From Chloroflexota bacterium (GTDB lineage Bacteria; Chloroflexota; Anaerolineae; Aggregatilineales; J027): 64,000 bases of DNA. This document shows, piece after piece, positions 26,470-37,146 of this stretch. The notes beneath the pieces are model-generated. The model had not been told where the DNA came from. It saw only the letters and a program-made list of their open reading frames with translations, and did no database searches. The stretch covers positions 1-64,000 of the forward strand of contig QMIT01000012.1 in NCBI GenBank assembly GCA_024434115.1. The letters are read 5' to 3'. The position numbers were made by a program, and so were the translations under genes. The first letter of the stretch is position 1. Each line of letters opens with the position of its first letter.

Positions 26470-27822
26470 CTATATATGTTCCTCCGTTGTGGCCTGAACT
26501 GGGTTAGGCAAGGCAACGGGTTTGATGAACAAAAAGCTGAGAACTAAGAGACCACCAATCACGAGGCTGCCAATTAGAAATGGTGCATTAATGCCATAGT
26601 TCTCGAAAAGAAAGCCGCCGATCAACGGGGCAATCGCATTCGCCGCGCTCATTGATGACGCACTTAGGCCAAGCACGCTCCCATACTCCCGTTGATGCAC
26701 CCGTTTTGTGATGAGGCTGTTTAATCCCGGACGAATCAGCCCTGCCCCGATTGAAATTGGGATAATGATGACCAGCAACCAGCTTACCCCCCAAATGCCC
26801 CGGTACGAATCGTCGGGTAGCTCAATCGCGGTGGTATCGGTAATGGAACTGACATCCGATTCAGACTCGGACAACAATTTTTCCTCAACCGCCTCGCGTT
26901 TGTAAAAGGGATGGGGTTGATTGGGCGTAAGTGCTATCAATACCAACCCTGCTGTGAGCAAGCCCAACGCCAAATTGACCATTTTGACTTCGCCATACCT
27001 GCGTGTCCATGGGCCAATAAACCGTCCTTGCACCATCACCAATGTGATACCCACCACCACAAAAACGAGTGCATTCCCTTGCCCAAGCAGACCGAGACGG
27101 TTCAAGGTGAACAACCCAAGTAGGCTCTCAAAGCCAAAAAAGACCAGTTGTTGAACAAAAACGAAGATCAACAAAACACTAATGTTACGGTTTCGCACGA
27201 GGGTCAGGGCCGTCGAAGACTTGGCGTCTTTGTGTTTATGGCGCTGATCGGATGGGAGTGTTTCTTTAAAGACAAAAAATGTCAGCAAAATAGATAGAAA
27301 CGAGCAGGCAGCGGCTACAAACGCTGGCATCTGGATATTATCGGTCAACGCAAGCGTGAAGATGGAGATCAGGGGGCCAAGAATAAACCCTAGACCAAAG
27401 GCCGCTCCAATCAACCCCAACCCCTGAGCGCGGGTCTTGTCATCCGTAATGTCACTCAAAGCCGCCTGTGCCGTTGAGATGTTGGCACCAAACAGACCAT
27501 CAAAGACCCGTGACACGATAATCAGAAGCAGCGAATTGGCGGAACCCAGCATGATAAAACCCACACAGGTGGTAATCTGGCTAATCAGTAGGAGGGGTTT
27601 ACGACCAAAGCGATCCGAGAGTGTCCCCATAAGCGGTAAGCCAATCAGTTGGGCCAGTGGAAACGACGCCACCACTAAGCCTATTTCGATTGGGGATGCC
27701 CCGTAGGTTGCCGCGTATAAATGCAGCAGAGGCAAAATCAAAGATAGGCCCAGCACATCAAATAGCACAAGGACAAAAATGGGCAAGGCACGATGGTAAT
27801 CTAAGCGATGTTCAGAGTTCAT
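26470..27822 (-). CDS. MFS transporter (TetA/multidrug-like)
   Basis: A 450-residue integral membrane protein with ~12 helices. The MFS motif A between helices 2 and 3 is GTLSDRFGRKPLL. The first helix contains FVLVLFDVLGLSLILPLL. A hydrophilic acidic central loop (residues ~295-335, KLLSESESDVSSITDTTAI) separates the two six-helix halves. It is a proton-linked exporter family; the substrate is unknown. It starts 21 bases after hemL ends and precedes the terminator, so it is the last gene of the heme operon. Export of porphyrin, heme or an associated toxic metabolite is a reasonable but unproven idea. Confidence 0.85.
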   Translation of the reverse strand: MNSEHRLDYHRALPIFVLVLFDVLGLSLILPLLHLYAATYGASPIEIGLVVASFPLAQLIGLPLMGTLSDRFGRKPLLLISQITTCVGFIMLGSANSLLLIIVSRVFDGLFGANISTAQAALSDITDDKTRAQGLGLIGAAFGLGFILGPLISIFTLALTDNIQMPAFVAAACSFLSILLTFFVFKETLPSDQRHKHKDAKSSTALTLVRNRNISVLLIFVFVQQLVFFGFESLLGLFTLNRLGLLGQGNALVFVVVGITLVMVQGRFIGPWTRRYGEVKMVNLALGLLTAGLVLIALTPNQPHPFYKREAVEEKLLSESESDVSSITDTTAIELPDDSYRGIWGVSWLLVIIIPISIGAGLIRPGLNSLITKRVHQREYGSVLGLSASSMSAANAIAPLIGGFLFENYGINAPFLIGSLVIGGLLVLSFLFIKPVALPNPVQATTEEHI

Positions 27823-27843
27823 AGTAGGTATTGTTGCGATTTT

Positions 27844-29148
27844 TCAGATTGATAAAAGATGGGTAAGGCTATCATGCGCCGCCGAAATGGTGGTTTGGAC
27901 ATCATCCAGCGTATGGACACTGCTCAAAAAGCCTGCCTCAAATTGGCTTGGCGCTAAATACACCCCCCGTTCCAGCATGGCATGGAAAAATTTAGCGTAG
28001 CGTTCCGTATGGGCATGTTGTTTGGCGCTGGCATAATCGTGGATGACCGCATCCGGCGTTTTTAGGAAGTAGAATCCAAACATCGTCCCTACGCTGCCCG
28101 CCTGTAATGGCACACCAAGCGATTGGGCCGCCTCAACCAGTCCATTTATCAAGGCGGTAGTCAACTTTTTTGCATTATCAAATAATCCACCATCGAAGAG
28201 TGTCCGCAGGGTTGCGATTCCCGCCGCCATCGCCAACGGGTTGCCAGACAAAGTACCTGCTTGATACATCGTGCCTGCCGGGGCGACATGCTGCATAATG
28301 TCGCGTTTTCCCGCATATGCGCCAACAGGCAAACCACCCCCGATAACCTTGCCCAAACAGGTGATGTCGGGGTCAAGATTCCATGCTTCTTGTGCGCCGC
28401 CGGGCGCGACTCGAAAACCCGTCATGACTTCATCTAAAATAAAGATTGCGCCATTTTGTTTGCACAGATCATGGATGCCTTGCAGAAAACCCGGTTGTGG
28501 CAATACAAACCCCATATTGGCGGCGATGGGTTCAACAATAACCGCCGCGATTGAATCAGGATATTGCTCAAAAAGCATCCGCACTTGGTCAAGATCATTG
28601 TAAGCAGCAGTCAGGGTATGGGCGGCTGTCGAATGGGGTACGCCGGGGGAATCGGGTAAACCGAGGGTGGCGACCCCACTACCCGCCTGCACCAGCAGCA
28701 TATCGGCATGACCATGATAACATCCCGCAAATTTGATTATTTTATCGCGTCCGGTATAGGCCCGTGCCAACCGCAGCGCACTCATGCAGGCTTCCGTACC
28801 GCTGTTGACAAAACGAATCATGTCTATGGAAGGGACGGTCTGAATCACCAACTCCGCCAAGTCATTCTCAAGTCGGGTTGGCGCACCATAGCTTGTCCCA
28901 TTGGCGGCGGTTTCGGCAATCGCTTCGACTACTTTTGCATGGGCATGGCCCAAAATCAGCGGCCCCCACGACAGCACATAATCTATGTAGCAATTCCCAT
29001 CCGCATCCCAGATATACGCATCCTTGCCACGCTCGATAAAACGCGGTGTGCCACCCACACTGCGAAAGGCACGTACCGGACTATTGACACCCCCCGGTAT
29101 CAGTTGTTGTGCTTTCTGAAATAACTTTTCGGATTGGACGGTTTTCAT
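27844..29148 (-). CDS. hemL: Glutamate-1-semialdehyde 2,1-aminomutase
   Basis: It has 434 residues from the ATG at 29148 (GAGGTCGTGGG upstream), the start being inside the hemY stop (ATGA). It is a fold-type I PLP aminotransferase with family signatures [56 protein letters not shown] and [20 protein letters not shown] (Schiff-base Lys of the CLGK segment). It converts glutamate-1-semialdehyde, the HemA product, to 5-aminolevulinate. Together with hemA it shows that this organism uses the C5 route. It is unusual only in being the last enzyme gene of the operon although it acts second. Confidence 0.95.
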   Translation of the reverse strand: MKTVQSEKLFQKAQQLIPGGVNSPVRAFRSVGGTPRFIERGKDAYIWDADGNCYIDYVLSWGPLILGHAHAKVVEAIAETAANGTSYGAPTRLENDLAELVIQTVPSIDMIRFVNSGTEACMSALRLARAYTGRDKIIKFAGCYHGHADMLLVQAGSGVATLGLPDSPGVPHSTAAHTLTAAYNDLDQVRMLFEQYPDSIAAVIVEPIAANMGFVLPQPGFLQGIHDLCKQNGAIFILDEVMTGFRVAPGGAQEAWNLDPDITCLGKVIGGGLPVGAYAGKRDIMQHVAPAGTMYQAGTLSGNPLAMAAGIATLRTLFDGGLFDNAKKLTTALINGLVEAAQSLGVPLQAGSVGTMFGFYFLKTPDAVIHDYASAKQHAHTERYAKFFHAMLERGVYLAPSQFEAGFLSSVHTLDDVQTTISAAHDSLTHLLSI

Positions 29149-30629
29149 CCCACGACCTCGGATTGTTGAATTTTTTCTAGTAATTTGCTGACCGTTTGTT
29201 GGGACTGAGAAATACAATCGGGCATCCCGACCCCGCGAAAAGCACTTCCTGTAACTGCTATTCTTTGTGGCAGATCCGCTTCAATCGCTTCAATCAGTTT
29301 CAGATGGTCAACATCATACTGCGGATTGGCTTGATGCCAGCGATAAATGCGGTGGAAAAGGGGGTCGGATTCGATCCCCAAAATAGCGCGAAGTTCATGG
29401 CGTATGACGCTGAGGAGTTGGTCATCATTGAAAGACATCGTTTCCGGGCTGCGCGATCCACCAAAGAAGACCCTCAGCAGCACATAACCCTCTGGCGCAC
29501 GATGGTCAAACTTGATGGATGAAATGGTGATGGCATTGATGGGGCGGCGTTCGCTCTTGGGCACAACCAAACCAAAGCCATGCAAAGGCCGTTTGATGGC
29601 CTCCGCCTTAAATGCCAGCGAAATCGTGCCTGTGCTGACATAACGAATCGTGGAAAGTTTTTCGCTAACCGTCGGCGCGATCTCTTGCAACAAATTCGCC
29701 GCGATATAGGCAGGGGATGTCAGCACAATCGCGTCGGCTTTAATGATTTCCCCCTGCTGTGTCACCACCTCATATTGTCCATCAGTATCGCGTTGGATTC
29801 GGGTCACCTTTGTGCCCAGTCGCAAATCTCCTTCAAGTCGGCTGACCAGCGTATCCACCAATTCCTGTGTGCCACCCTGCAAGGACATAAACATGGCGAT
29901 TTTGGGCGTATTGGATGATGGGGGCGACTGTTGACGGCGGGAAGCAATCATCCCACGAATCAAACTGCGGTGCTGCTGTTCCAATTGTCGGAAGCGCGGA
30001 AACGTCGCCAGTATACTTTGTTTATCAGCTTCCGCATTATAGATACCAGACATCAGGGGTTCGGCGATTTTGTCGAGTGCTTCGTTACCAAGTCGGCGAC
30101 ACACAAATTCTGCCAGCGTTTCATCATGGTCATCACCTTTTGGCGGGATGAATAAATCCATGCCCATCCGCAGTTTGCCGAGGGGTGAAATCAACCGTGA
30201 AAACACAAATGGTTTAAATTTGGTCGGCACAATTAACAATAACCCGTCGGGGAGCTTGACGGGTTTGCCACGATGCAAGACATAGACCGTTCGCATCTGG
30301 TCATTCGTCCCTAATAGACGATCACCCAAGCCTAGCTCTTGTGCCAATCGTAGCGCCCCCGGTTTTTGCGTCAAGAAAGAATCCGGGCCTGCCTCAACTA
30401 CAAAAGGGGTATCACTGAAACCGTCTACGTGTTCGGTTAGGATTTTGCCACCCCACCGATCTGAGGCTTCCAGCACGGTATACCCGACATCCAGCCCTTG
30501 ATTCTCGGATTGCTGCTGCAAATACCACGCCGCGCTCAGGCCGGAAATCCCCCCACCGATAATGACGACATGCCGCCGTAGGGCTGATCGGGAATCGGCC
30601 TTGTTGGATTCCAATACCACTGCTGTCAT
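29145..30629 (-). CDS. hemY: Protoporphyrinogen / coproporphyrinogen III oxidase (HemY/CgoX)
   Basis: A 494-residue flavoprotein. The N-terminal FAD-binding motif is [18 protein letters not shown] with the following [12 protein letters not shown] and [12 protein letters not shown], both diagnostic of the oxygen-dependent oxidase family. It removes six electrons from porphyrinogen. With ChdC and HemH in the same cluster and no hemF or hemN here, coproporphyrinogen III is the likely substrate (CgoX role), though the sequence alone does not separate the two. Four-base overlaps on both sides (hemE stop and hemL start) indicate translational coupling. Confidence 0.92.
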   Translation of the reverse strand: MTAVVLESNKADSRSALRRHVVIIGGGISGLSAAWYLQQQSENQGLDVGYTVLEASDRWGGKILTEHVDGFSDTPFVVEAGPDSFLTQKPGALRLAQELGLGDRLLGTNDQMRTVYVLHRGKPVKLPDGLLLIVPTKFKPFVFSRLISPLGKLRMGMDLFIPPKGDDHDETLAEFVCRRLGNEALDKIAEPLMSGIYNAEADKQSILATFPRFRQLEQQHRSLIRGMIASRRQQSPPSSNTPKIAMFMSLQGGTQELVDTLVSRLEGDLRLGTKVTRIQRDTDGQYEVVTQQGEIIKADAIVLTSPAYIAANLLQEIAPTVSEKLSTIRYVSTGTISLAFKAEAIKRPLHGFGLVVPKSERRPINAITISSIKFDHRAPEGYVLLRVFFGGSRSPETMSFNDDQLLSVIRHELRAILGIESDPLFHRIYRWHQANPQYDVDHLKLIEAIEADLPQRIAVTGSAFRGVGMPDCISQSQQTVSKLLEKIQQSEVVG

Positions 30630-31729
30630 GCGCTTGCATTCCTATTCAATTGCTGGCTGTATTCATGCACAAAATCCACCAACCGCCGCACATTCTCAAT
30701 CGGCGTCTCCGGTAAAATGCCGTGACCCACATTGAAGATGTGACCGGGTTTGCCTTTCACGCTGTCCAAAATGTGACGGGTACGCACCTTGAGCGCCTCC
30801 CAATCAGCAAACAGCGCAACCGGGTCAAGATTGCCCTGTATGGCGACATCATCCCCCAACTGCTGCCAAGCCCGTGCTAGGTCAATGCGCCAATCCACCC
30901 CGATGACATCTCCCCCGGCGGATTGGATGAGGTCTAACATCCCACTGGTGTTCGTGCCAAAATGGATAATCGGTACACCGGATGCCCCCGCGATTTCCAA
31001 CACACGACGGCTATACGGCAGGACGTAATGTTCATAATCGAAGGGGCTTAGATCCCCCACCCAGCTATCAAATAGTTGAAGGACTTGTGCCCCTGCCCGA
31101 GCCTGTGCCAAAAGATAATGCCCCGCCACTTCACTGAGTTTAGTCATCAGGCTGTGCCACAAAGCTGGTTGGCTCATCATCATATTTTTGACCGCAATCC
31201 GATTGCGACTGCCTCCGCCTTCTACCGCATAGCTGGCAAGGGTGAACGGTGCGCCGCTGAATCCAATGAGGGGGATGCCGCGCTGGTCTAATTCATGCCG
31301 TGCCAACGTGATGGCCTTCAACGTAAAGTGCAGCGTTTCTTCAGGGGGCAGCACACACAGATTCTCAATATCCTCGGCAGTGCGGACGGGGTTATGGATG
31401 ATCGGCCCTTCGCCTTTGACAAACTCCAATTCCAAGCCCATGCCTTCCAATGGTGGTAAAATATCGGCGAAAATGATCGCCGCATCCAGATCAAAGGCAT
31501 TGATAGGCTGAAGCGTCACTTCGCAGGCCAATTCCGGCGTTTTAATCATCTCTAGGATGGCATATTTCTCGCGCAGTTTGCGATACTCCGCCATGTACCG
31601 TCCCGCTTGACGCATGAGCCAAATCGGGGTCGCATCGGCGGGCCGACGATGACAGGCTCGTAGAAAACGGCTGTCTTGCTGCGCATCTGATACAGTGCTG
31701 ACGGTCATGGGGTCTATTCGGTGATCCAT
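30626..31729 (-). CDS. hemE: Uroporphyrinogen decarboxylase
   Basis: It has 367 residues. The N-terminal signature [20 protein letters not shown] contains the conserved Arg pair that binds the propionates, and [17 protein letters not shown] and [20 protein letters not shown] follow. It removes four carboxyls from uroporphyrinogen III to give coproporphyrinogen III. The ATG at 31729 is preceded by AAGAGGCGG and overlaps the hemB end by 16 bases. An internal ATG at 31708 has no ribosome site. Confidence 0.95.
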   Translation of the reverse strand: MDHRIDPMTVSTVSDAQQDSRFLRACHRRPADATPIWLMRQAGRYMAEYRKLREKYAILEMIKTPELACEVTLQPINAFDLDAAIIFADILPPLEGMGLELEFVKGEGPIIHNPVRTAEDIENLCVLPPEETLHFTLKAITLARHELDQRGIPLIGFSGAPFTLASYAVEGGGSRNRIAVKNMMMSQPALWHSLMTKLSEVAGHYLLAQARAGAQVLQLFDSWVGDLSPFDYEHYVLPYSRRVLEIAGASGVPIIHFGTNTSGMLDLIQSAGGDVIGVDWRIDLARAWQQLGDDVAIQGNLDPVALFADWEALKVRTRHILDSVKGKPGHIFNVGHGILPETPIENVRRLVDFVHEYSQQLNRNASA

Positions 31730-32754
31730 TGGGCCGCCTCTTTTGCAAAATAGGTGAGGATCAAATCTGCGCCCGCCCGCTTGATGCTGGTGAGGGTTTC
31801 CAATGCACAGCGCCGCAGGTCAAGCCATCCGTTGGCCGCCGCCGCGTGAATCATCGCATATTCCCCACTGACCTGATATGCTGCGACGGGCAAGTCGTAG
31901 GATTGGCGAACCGCGCTCAGAATATCGAGATAGGGCAAAGCGGGCTTCACCATCAGCATATCCGCTCCCTCTGCCACATCCAGCGCGACTTCCTTCAGGG
32001 CCTCACGGCGATTGGCCGGGTCCATCTGGTATTCGCTGCGATCTCCAAATTGGGGTGGGCTTTCGGCAGCATCACGGAACGGGCCATAAAAACCGCTGGC
32101 ATATTTGGCGGCATAACTCATAATCACCACATGGTCGAACCCGGTATCATCCAACCCGGCCCGAATCGCCCCGACCATGCCATCCATCATCCCCGACGGC
32201 GCAATGATGTCCGCCCCTGCTTCGGCATGGACAATCGAAGCCCGTGCCAATAAATCGAGTGTGGGGTCGTTGAGTAAATACCCTTCGGGTAAATGGGGTT
32301 GATAATGCACATCACCGGGTTGGTTGATAATCCCACAATGCCCATGATCGGTATATTCGCAAAAACACATATCCGAAATGACCATCATTTCCGGCACAGC
32401 GTCTTTAATGGCCCGAATCGCGCTGGGGATAATGCCATTCGGCTCATAATTCTCACTTCCGCAGGCATCTTTCACATCGGGGATGCCAAACAGGATGACC
32501 GCAGGGATGCTAAGCTGGTAGGCACTGCGAACTTCCCCCACCACACGGTCAATTGACCATTGGAATTGTCCGGGCATAGACCGAATCGGCTGTTGAATGT
32601 CGTGCCCATGTCGGATGAACAGCGGGTAGATAAAGTCATCGGGGGATAAACTGGTTTCCCGCACCATCCGGCGCAGTGCTTGGGTTCGACGCAGGCGACG
32701 TGGACGAATAACAGGGGTAACCCCTGTGGTTATCTCAGATTGCGTTTGGGTCAT
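31714..32754 (-). CDS. hemB: Porphobilinogen synthase (delta-aminolevulinic acid dehydratase)
   Basis: It has 346 residues. It condenses two 5-aminolevulinate molecules. The zinc-type cysteine cluster [13 protein letters not shown] is present (zinc enzyme rather than the Mg/Asp form). Both active-site lysines are visible in [16 protein letters not shown] and [13 protein letters not shown]. The start overlaps the hemD stop as ATGA. A ~20-residue N-terminal arm precedes the barrel, as usual for octameric enzymes. Confidence 0.96.
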   Translation of the reverse strand: MTQTQSEITTGVTPVIRPRRLRRTQALRRMVRETSLSPDDFIYPLFIRHGHDIQQPIRSMPGQFQWSIDRVVGEVRSAYQLSIPAVILFGIPDVKDACGSENYEPNGIIPSAIRAIKDAVPEMMVISDMCFCEYTDHGHCGIINQPGDVHYQPHLPEGYLLNDPTLDLLARASIVHAEAGADIIAPSGMMDGMVGAIRAGLDDTGFDHVVIMSYAAKYASGFYGPFRDAAESPPQFGDRSEYQMDPANRREALKEVALDVAEGADMLMVKPALPYLDILSAVRQSYDLPVAAYQVSGEYAMIHAAAANGWLDLRRCALETLTSIKRAGADLILTYFAKEAAQWITE

Positions 32755-33545
32755 AATTGTCTCTCAGTTGCTTCAAAATAAATCTCTAACATAGCGACGA
32801 GGCCCTGTAGGGTATGTTCGTCGGGAACATCCACGAGGGAAAAACCATATGCTTGTGCAGTGGTCGCTGTTTTTGGCCCAATGCAGGCGACGGGCACGGT
32901 TTGGGCCGTTTCCAATCGCCCACCTTCGTTTTTTAGGCGCTCGACAAAGTAAGTAACGGCAGACGAACTGGTAAAGGTCAGCATATCTACCCCCCCCTGC
33001 GTTAACAGATGGGCAATATTCACCCCGCCCGTGCCATGTACTGTTTGATACGCTGTTACCACCGTTACTTGTGCCCCACGTACTACCAAATTTTCGGTCA
33101 ATGTCGGACGGGCCAGCGCCGATTCTGGCAGCAATATTCGTTCACCCACTTTCAAGGGCAGGTGATTCGCCAGCGATTCAGCTACATATTCGTCAGGCAA
33201 ATCGGTGATTGATATGCCCAGATTTTGCAGGATGGCGTCCGCAGTGGCAGGCCCTATTGCCGCCGTCTGAAAATCCCTTCCGTTGAGAGTCAGCCCCAAC
33301 GCAGTCAGGCGTTCCGCAATGGCGAATACCGTGTTAGCACTTGTCAAGACCAGCCATTCGTAACGCCCCGCCACCAAGTCAATTATTGCGGAATCCAATA
33401 ACGAGGGGTCATCGGGCGGGGTAATGCCGATACAGGGGTAATCCAGCGGTATAGCATCATGTTGGCGCAGCAGAATGTTGAGCGCCTCGGCTTGATGGAC
33501 GGCCCTTGTATTCACAATCCGCTTGCCCGCCAAAGCGCTAGTCAT
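32751..33545 (-). CDS. hemD: Uroporphyrinogen-III synthase
   Basis: It has 264 residues of the poorly conserved HemD fold (two flavodoxin-like lobes). Recognisable parts are [16 protein letters not shown] at the N-terminus, [19 protein letters not shown] in lobe 1, [32 protein letters not shown] and [17 protein letters not shown] in lobe 2. It cyclises hydroxymethylbilane with inversion of ring D. The assignment is supported by position between hemC and hemB, with ATGA overlaps at both ends. Confidence 0.93.
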   Translation of the reverse strand: MTSALAGKRIVNTRAVHQAEALNILLRQHDAIPLDYPCIGITPPDDPSLLDSAIIDLVAGRYEWLVLTSANTVFAIAERLTALGLTLNGRDFQTAAIGPATADAILQNLGISITDLPDEYVAESLANHLPLKVGERILLPESALARPTLTENLVVRGAQVTVVTAYQTVHGTGGVNIAHLLTQGGVDMLTFTSSSAVTYFVERLKNEGGRLETAQTVPVACIGPKTATTAQAYGFSLVDVPDEHTLQGLVAMLEIYFEATERQL

Positions 33546-34480
33546 TGCCGTTGCTCCATGAGCGCTTTGGCACCTTTAGCGAGGGCTTCTTCAGCTAAGG
33601 TGATGCCCAGCGCGTAGGCGGCCTGCTCATTATTCACTATGGCGGTAGAAGCGACATAAATTTGCTGGTTGCCGTTGGAGGCAGAGACTCGTCCGCGCAG
33701 TACCAGTTTGTTTTCTTGAATTTGGGCATAGGCGGCAACAGGCACAGAACATCCCCCGCCTAGCCCCGCAAGGAAAGCCCGTTCAGCGGTAACGGCGAGT
33801 GCGGTATCTTGATGATGGATAATGTGCAGCGTCTCCAAAAGCGTCGGTTCATCGCGCGTCTGTACAGCAATCGCACCTTGACCGGGCGCTGGCAGCATAT
33901 CCGCAAAATCCAACACTTCGCTGACCACCTCCAAACGCCCTAGTCGCTCCAAACCCGCATAGGCCAATACAATAGCATCATAATCCCCATCCTCCGCCAA
34001 TGCTTTTTGGATGCGCGTGTCTACATTGCCGCGAATATCAATCGTTTTGAGATCGGGCCGAAGGTAACGAAACTGTGCTGCCCGACGAGTGCTGCTGGTA
34101 CCAACCCGTGCTCCATTCGGTAAAGTCGCAAGGGAATACCCTCGGCGGCTGATCAGGACGTCGGCGGGATTCGCGCGTTTAGGGATTGCCCCCACGACCA
34201 ATCCGTCGGGCTGTTCGGTGGGTAAATCTTTCAGGCTATGGACAGCACAATCAATGCGTTTTTCATGCAGTGCCGATTCCAATTCCGCTGTAAAAACACC
34301 TTTACCGCCAATCAGTGGAAGCGGCGTATGGAGAATTGCATCCCCCCGCGTTTTGATTATCTCGTATTCGAGGTGCAAAGCAGGCACGGCCTCTTGCAAC
34401 AGCTTCATGATGTGCCGGGTCTGCCACAGCGCTAAATCCGAGCCGCGTGTCCCGAATCGTAGTGATTTGACGGTACTCAT
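33542..34480 (-). CDS. hemC: Hydroxymethylbilane synthase (porphobilinogen deaminase)
   Basis: It has 312 residues from the ATG at 34480, overlapping the hemA stop (ATGA). Signatures are LRFGTRGSDLALWQTRHIM, HSLKDLPTEQPDGLVVGAIP and the dipyrromethane-cofactor cysteine in FLAGLGGGCSVPVAAYA. It assembles four porphobilinogen units. It is of standard length with all visible active-site segments intact. Confidence 0.95.
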   Translation of the reverse strand: MSTVKSLRFGTRGSDLALWQTRHIMKLLQEAVPALHLEYEIIKTRGDAILHTPLPLIGGKGVFTAELESALHEKRIDCAVHSLKDLPTEQPDGLVVGAIPKRANPADVLISRRGYSLATLPNGARVGTSSTRRAAQFRYLRPDLKTIDIRGNVDTRIQKALAEDGDYDAIVLAYAGLERLGRLEVVSEVLDFADMLPAPGQGAIAVQTRDEPTLLETLHIIHHQDTALAVTAERAFLAGLGGGCSVPVAAYAQIQENKLVLRGRVSASNGNQQIYVASTAIVNNEQAAYALGITLAEEALAKGAKALMEQRQ

Positions 34481-35877
34481 TGCGTTTGACCCGTTGTGTA
34501 CGGCAAGATACATTGCAGATTACACGGGTTAGACACCTGTTCCACCGTCCCCACGAAATTACAGTGCCCCTCGTCACACAGGCATTCATGGGCCTCCCCA
34601 TCATTCAGTGCAAACAATTCACGCACCGCTTGGGCATAACCATAGCCGTTGCCCACATTTGCCTGCATCTTCAAACGCGAGGTGGGTTCATGCAATAGCC
34701 GATTCACAAGGCGATGGGCCATGCGGCTGACGATTTGCCGAGTACGTTCATCGGCATCCGAAAGGCGACCCAATGTTTCCAGCAGTTCCTCGTCGGCGAT
34801 GTTCTGTGCCCAATCCCGTAGATTCTTAATCACCGGGGTCACTTGACGCCCTCTATACCATTCGAGGAAACGGGTCATTTCCTGCAGGATAATCGCTTCA
34901 ACTTCTGGAACAGCAGCCTTCCGTAACTCAATATTGGCATCCACCACCGATTGCAGATCGTCAATATCGTAATACCGGATATAGGGTAATTCCCGAACAC
35001 CCTCTTCTACATCACGCGGGACTGCAATATCCACAATGACCAGCGGGTGGCCTGTTCGCTGAGAGGCAACCCCTTCTAGGTCGGAGCGATAGAGAATTGT
35101 ATGTGGCGCTCCGGTAGCACACACCACCGCATCGGCCCATGCCAGTGCTTCGTGAAGCTGATACCAAGTCATGGCCTTGCCCTCAAAATCATTTGCCAAT
35201 GCCTCAGCACGGTTATAGGTGCGATTGACAAAGGCTATCTCACTGATTTCGAATCGTTTAAGGGCTTGTGCCGCCAACACGGCCATTTCGCCCGCACCGA
35301 TGATTAATATTTTCGATGTGTTGTGCTGGGGAAGTTTTTCGAGCAAAAGAACTGCCCCGGCATGACTGACCGAAGTGGTATAACGGCTGATCGGGGTTTC
35401 GGTGCGTGCCCGTTTGCCTGTGTGAATGGCTTGTGCAAACAGATGGGATAAAATCGGGCCGGTTAGGGCTGCGGCGCGGGCATCTTCAAAAGCCTGTGTT
35501 ACCTGTCCCAATACCTGTGCTTCACCCAAAATCATAGAATCGAGACCACAGGCTACTCGCATCAGGTGTTGAATCGCATCATTCGCAATATGTTGATACA
35601 AATAGTCGTCTATTTCAGTATCGGGCAGATTCTGAAGTTTCGATATAAATTGTTTGATTGGCTTGATTCCCCCATCCACCGCCGATGTCTCTACATAGAT
35701 TTCCAATCGGTTACACGTAGATAAAATGACTCCCTCATGGATGTCGGCAGGGTGCGACTGGATAAGGCTTTTTAGGTCTTCCAACGCAATCTGGAATGCA
35801 CAACCGGCGAGGGTCAATTTTTCCCGTATTTCGACAGGGGTGGTTCGGTAGTTTAGTCCGACGACAGCGATAGTCAC
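34477..35877 (-). CDS. hemA: Glutamyl-tRNA reductase with cysteine-rich C-terminal tail
   Basis: It has 466 residues. The catalytic domain has NYRTTPVEIREK and the nucleophile Cys ~55 in VILSTCNRLEIY; GLDSMILGEAQVLGQV and the NADPH domain ILIIGAGEMAVLAAQALK follow. A helical dimerisation domain runs to ~425. After the normal end (AVRELFALND) there is a ~40-residue extension with five cysteines and a His in CLCDEGHC...CNLQC. Such a tail is not part of the standard enzyme and could bind heme, iron or zinc for feedback control. It starts 26 bases after the radical SAM gene ends. It reduces glutamyl-tRNA to the semialdehyde used by HemL. Confidence 0.94.
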   Translation of the reverse strand: MTIAVVGLNYRTTPVEIREKLTLAGCAFQIALEDLKSLIQSHPADIHEGVILSTCNRLEIYVETSAVDGGIKPIKQFISKLQNLPDTEIDDYLYQHIANDAIQHLMRVACGLDSMILGEAQVLGQVTQAFEDARAAALTGPILSHLFAQAIHTGKRARTETPISRYTTSVSHAGAVLLLEKLPQHNTSKILIIGAGEMAVLAAQALKRFEISEIAFVNRTYNRAEALANDFEGKAMTWYQLHEALAWADAVVCATGAPHTILYRSDLEGVASQRTGHPLVIVDIAVPRDVEEGVRELPYIRYYDIDDLQSVVDANIELRKAAVPEVEAIILQEMTRFLEWYRGRQVTPVIKNLRDWAQNIADEELLETLGRLSDADERTRQIVSRMAHRLVNRLLHEPTSRLKMQANVGNGYGYAQAVRELFALNDGEAHECLCDEGHCNFVGTVEQVSNPCNLQCILPYTTGQTQ

Positions 35878-35903
35878 AAAAACACTCCTGAATAGAAATG
35901 GCT

Positions 35904-37016
35904 TTAAAGTACAACCTGTCTTGTTTCTGGCTGATACGCGCAGAATGGCTCTTCAGCTAAATAATTGCCACTTACCCCATAGGAACGGGCACGGCAACCC
36001 GCACACAACGACTTGAACTGGCAAATCCCGCACTTGCCTTCAAGCGCATCGGGGTCGCGTAATTCGGCAAATAATGGGCTGTCCTGCCAAATTTCCGAAA
36101 AATCCTGTTGATGAATATTTCCAGCCTCAACAGGCAAGTAACCACAGGGGAACACTTCTCCGCGATGGGAGATAAAACACACACCCGTCCCAGCAAGGCA
36201 GCCCTTGGTGGCGGCGTGCATTTGCCCATGTGGATGACCATGCACCTGTCGGTCATAACTGGCCGGAAGCTCCTGCTGCATCCCATTACGGCGTTCTTCA
36301 GCACGGCGGGTACGCATCACCCGAAAATAATGGGGTGCGCAGGTGGCCTTTAATTGCAACTCCGGTTCGGATTGTTCAATGTCATAGAGCCAGTTGAGGA
36401 CACGCTCGTATTCTTGGGCATTAATCATCTGCTCTTCGGCAATCTGGACACCACAGCCAACGGGTACTAGCAAGAAAAGATGCAGGCCCACCGCATCCAA
36501 GTCTTTTGCCATCGCCACCATACTATCCAATTGCGCCTTGTTATGGTTAGCCACCGTTGTGTTAATTTGTACAGGCATCCCTACTTTTCGTAATGCCTTG
36601 AATCCCACAATCGCCGCCTCAAATGAACCGGGTAGCCCCCGAAAAACATCGTGGGTTCCAGCGTCCGCACCATCAAAAGAAATGCTGACTCGGCGGACAC
36701 CACTCGCCTTGATACGCTCCGCCACCCTATCATCAATCAATGTGCCGTTGGTTGCCAATGCCACTGGTAAACCCGCATCCGTCGCATAACGCGCAATCTC
36801 AAAAATGTCAGGACGAAATAGTGGCTCACCGCCTGACAAAACAAATACGGGTTTACCCACCGCTGCGATAGCATCAATCATGGCAAAAGCATCTGCCGTC
36901 GTTAAATCTTGCGGGGTAAGTTGATCTGCAACCGTTACGCGCCGACAGTGGATACAGCGCAGATTACAACCTGCGGTGGTTTCCCAAAAAACAAGACGTG
37001 GTGCCGGATAGGTCAT
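35904..37016 (-). CDS. Radical SAM protein, AhbD (heme b synthase)-like
   Basis: It has 370 residues. The radical SAM motif CNLRCIHC (Cys ~17, 21, 24) is preceded by LVFWETTAG, and FVLSGGEPLFRPD binds the SAM amino group. The C-terminal auxiliary-cluster region has CGICQFKSLCAGCRARS and a final Cys (EEPFC), as in SPASM-type proteins of the AhbC/AhbD/NirJ group. AhbD oxidatively decarboxylates Fe-coproporphyrin III to heme without oxygen. Its position between hemH and hemA strongly supports a tetrapyrrole role. NirJ-type heme d1 synthesis is the main alternative, but no other d1 gene is here. GAGGAC precedes the ATG. Confidence 0.8.
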   Translation of the reverse strand: MTYPAPRLVFWETTAGCNLRCIHCRRVTVADQLTPQDLTTADAFAMIDAIAAVGKPVFVLSGGEPLFRPDIFEIARYATDAGLPVALATNGTLIDDRVAERIKASGVRRVSISFDGADAGTHDVFRGLPGSFEAAIVGFKALRKVGMPVQINTTVANHNKAQLDSMVAMAKDLDAVGLHLFLLVPVGCGVQIAEEQMINAQEYERVLNWLYDIEQSEPELQLKATCAPHYFRVMRTRRAEERRNGMQQELPASYDRQVHGHPHGQMHAATKGCLAGTGVCFISHRGEVFPCGYLPVEAGNIHQQDFSEIWQDSPLFAELRDPDALEGKCGICQFKSLCAGCRARSYGVSGNYLAEEPFCAYQPETRQVVL

Positions 37017-37027
37017 GGTGCTGTCCT

Positions 37028-37045
37028 CAAAGTTATGTAAATATA
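37028..37045 (-). promoter_or_regulatory. 18-bp motif shared by the two heme transcription starts (copy at the AhbD-like gene)
   Basis: Plus-strand CAAAGTTATGTAAATATA matches 16 of 18 bases with the copy at 39414-39431. It lies 12 bases upstream of the AhbD-like ATG. On the minus strand CATAAC within it sits 17 bases after TTGCCT, so it may contain a -10 box. It could also be an operator. Confidence 0.4.
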
Positions 37046-37146
37046 AGCAAAACTAGGCAAAACTGCGTATAAGATAATTCGAGCAACACCATCTTCGCAG
37101 TACATTCTGTCATCTAACTCAGGTCATATGTCATGGATTGATTCGA

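Noticed and set aside
30412..31748. Short overlapping minus-strand frames in hemY and hemE
   Set aside because: Frame shadows of conserved heme genes.
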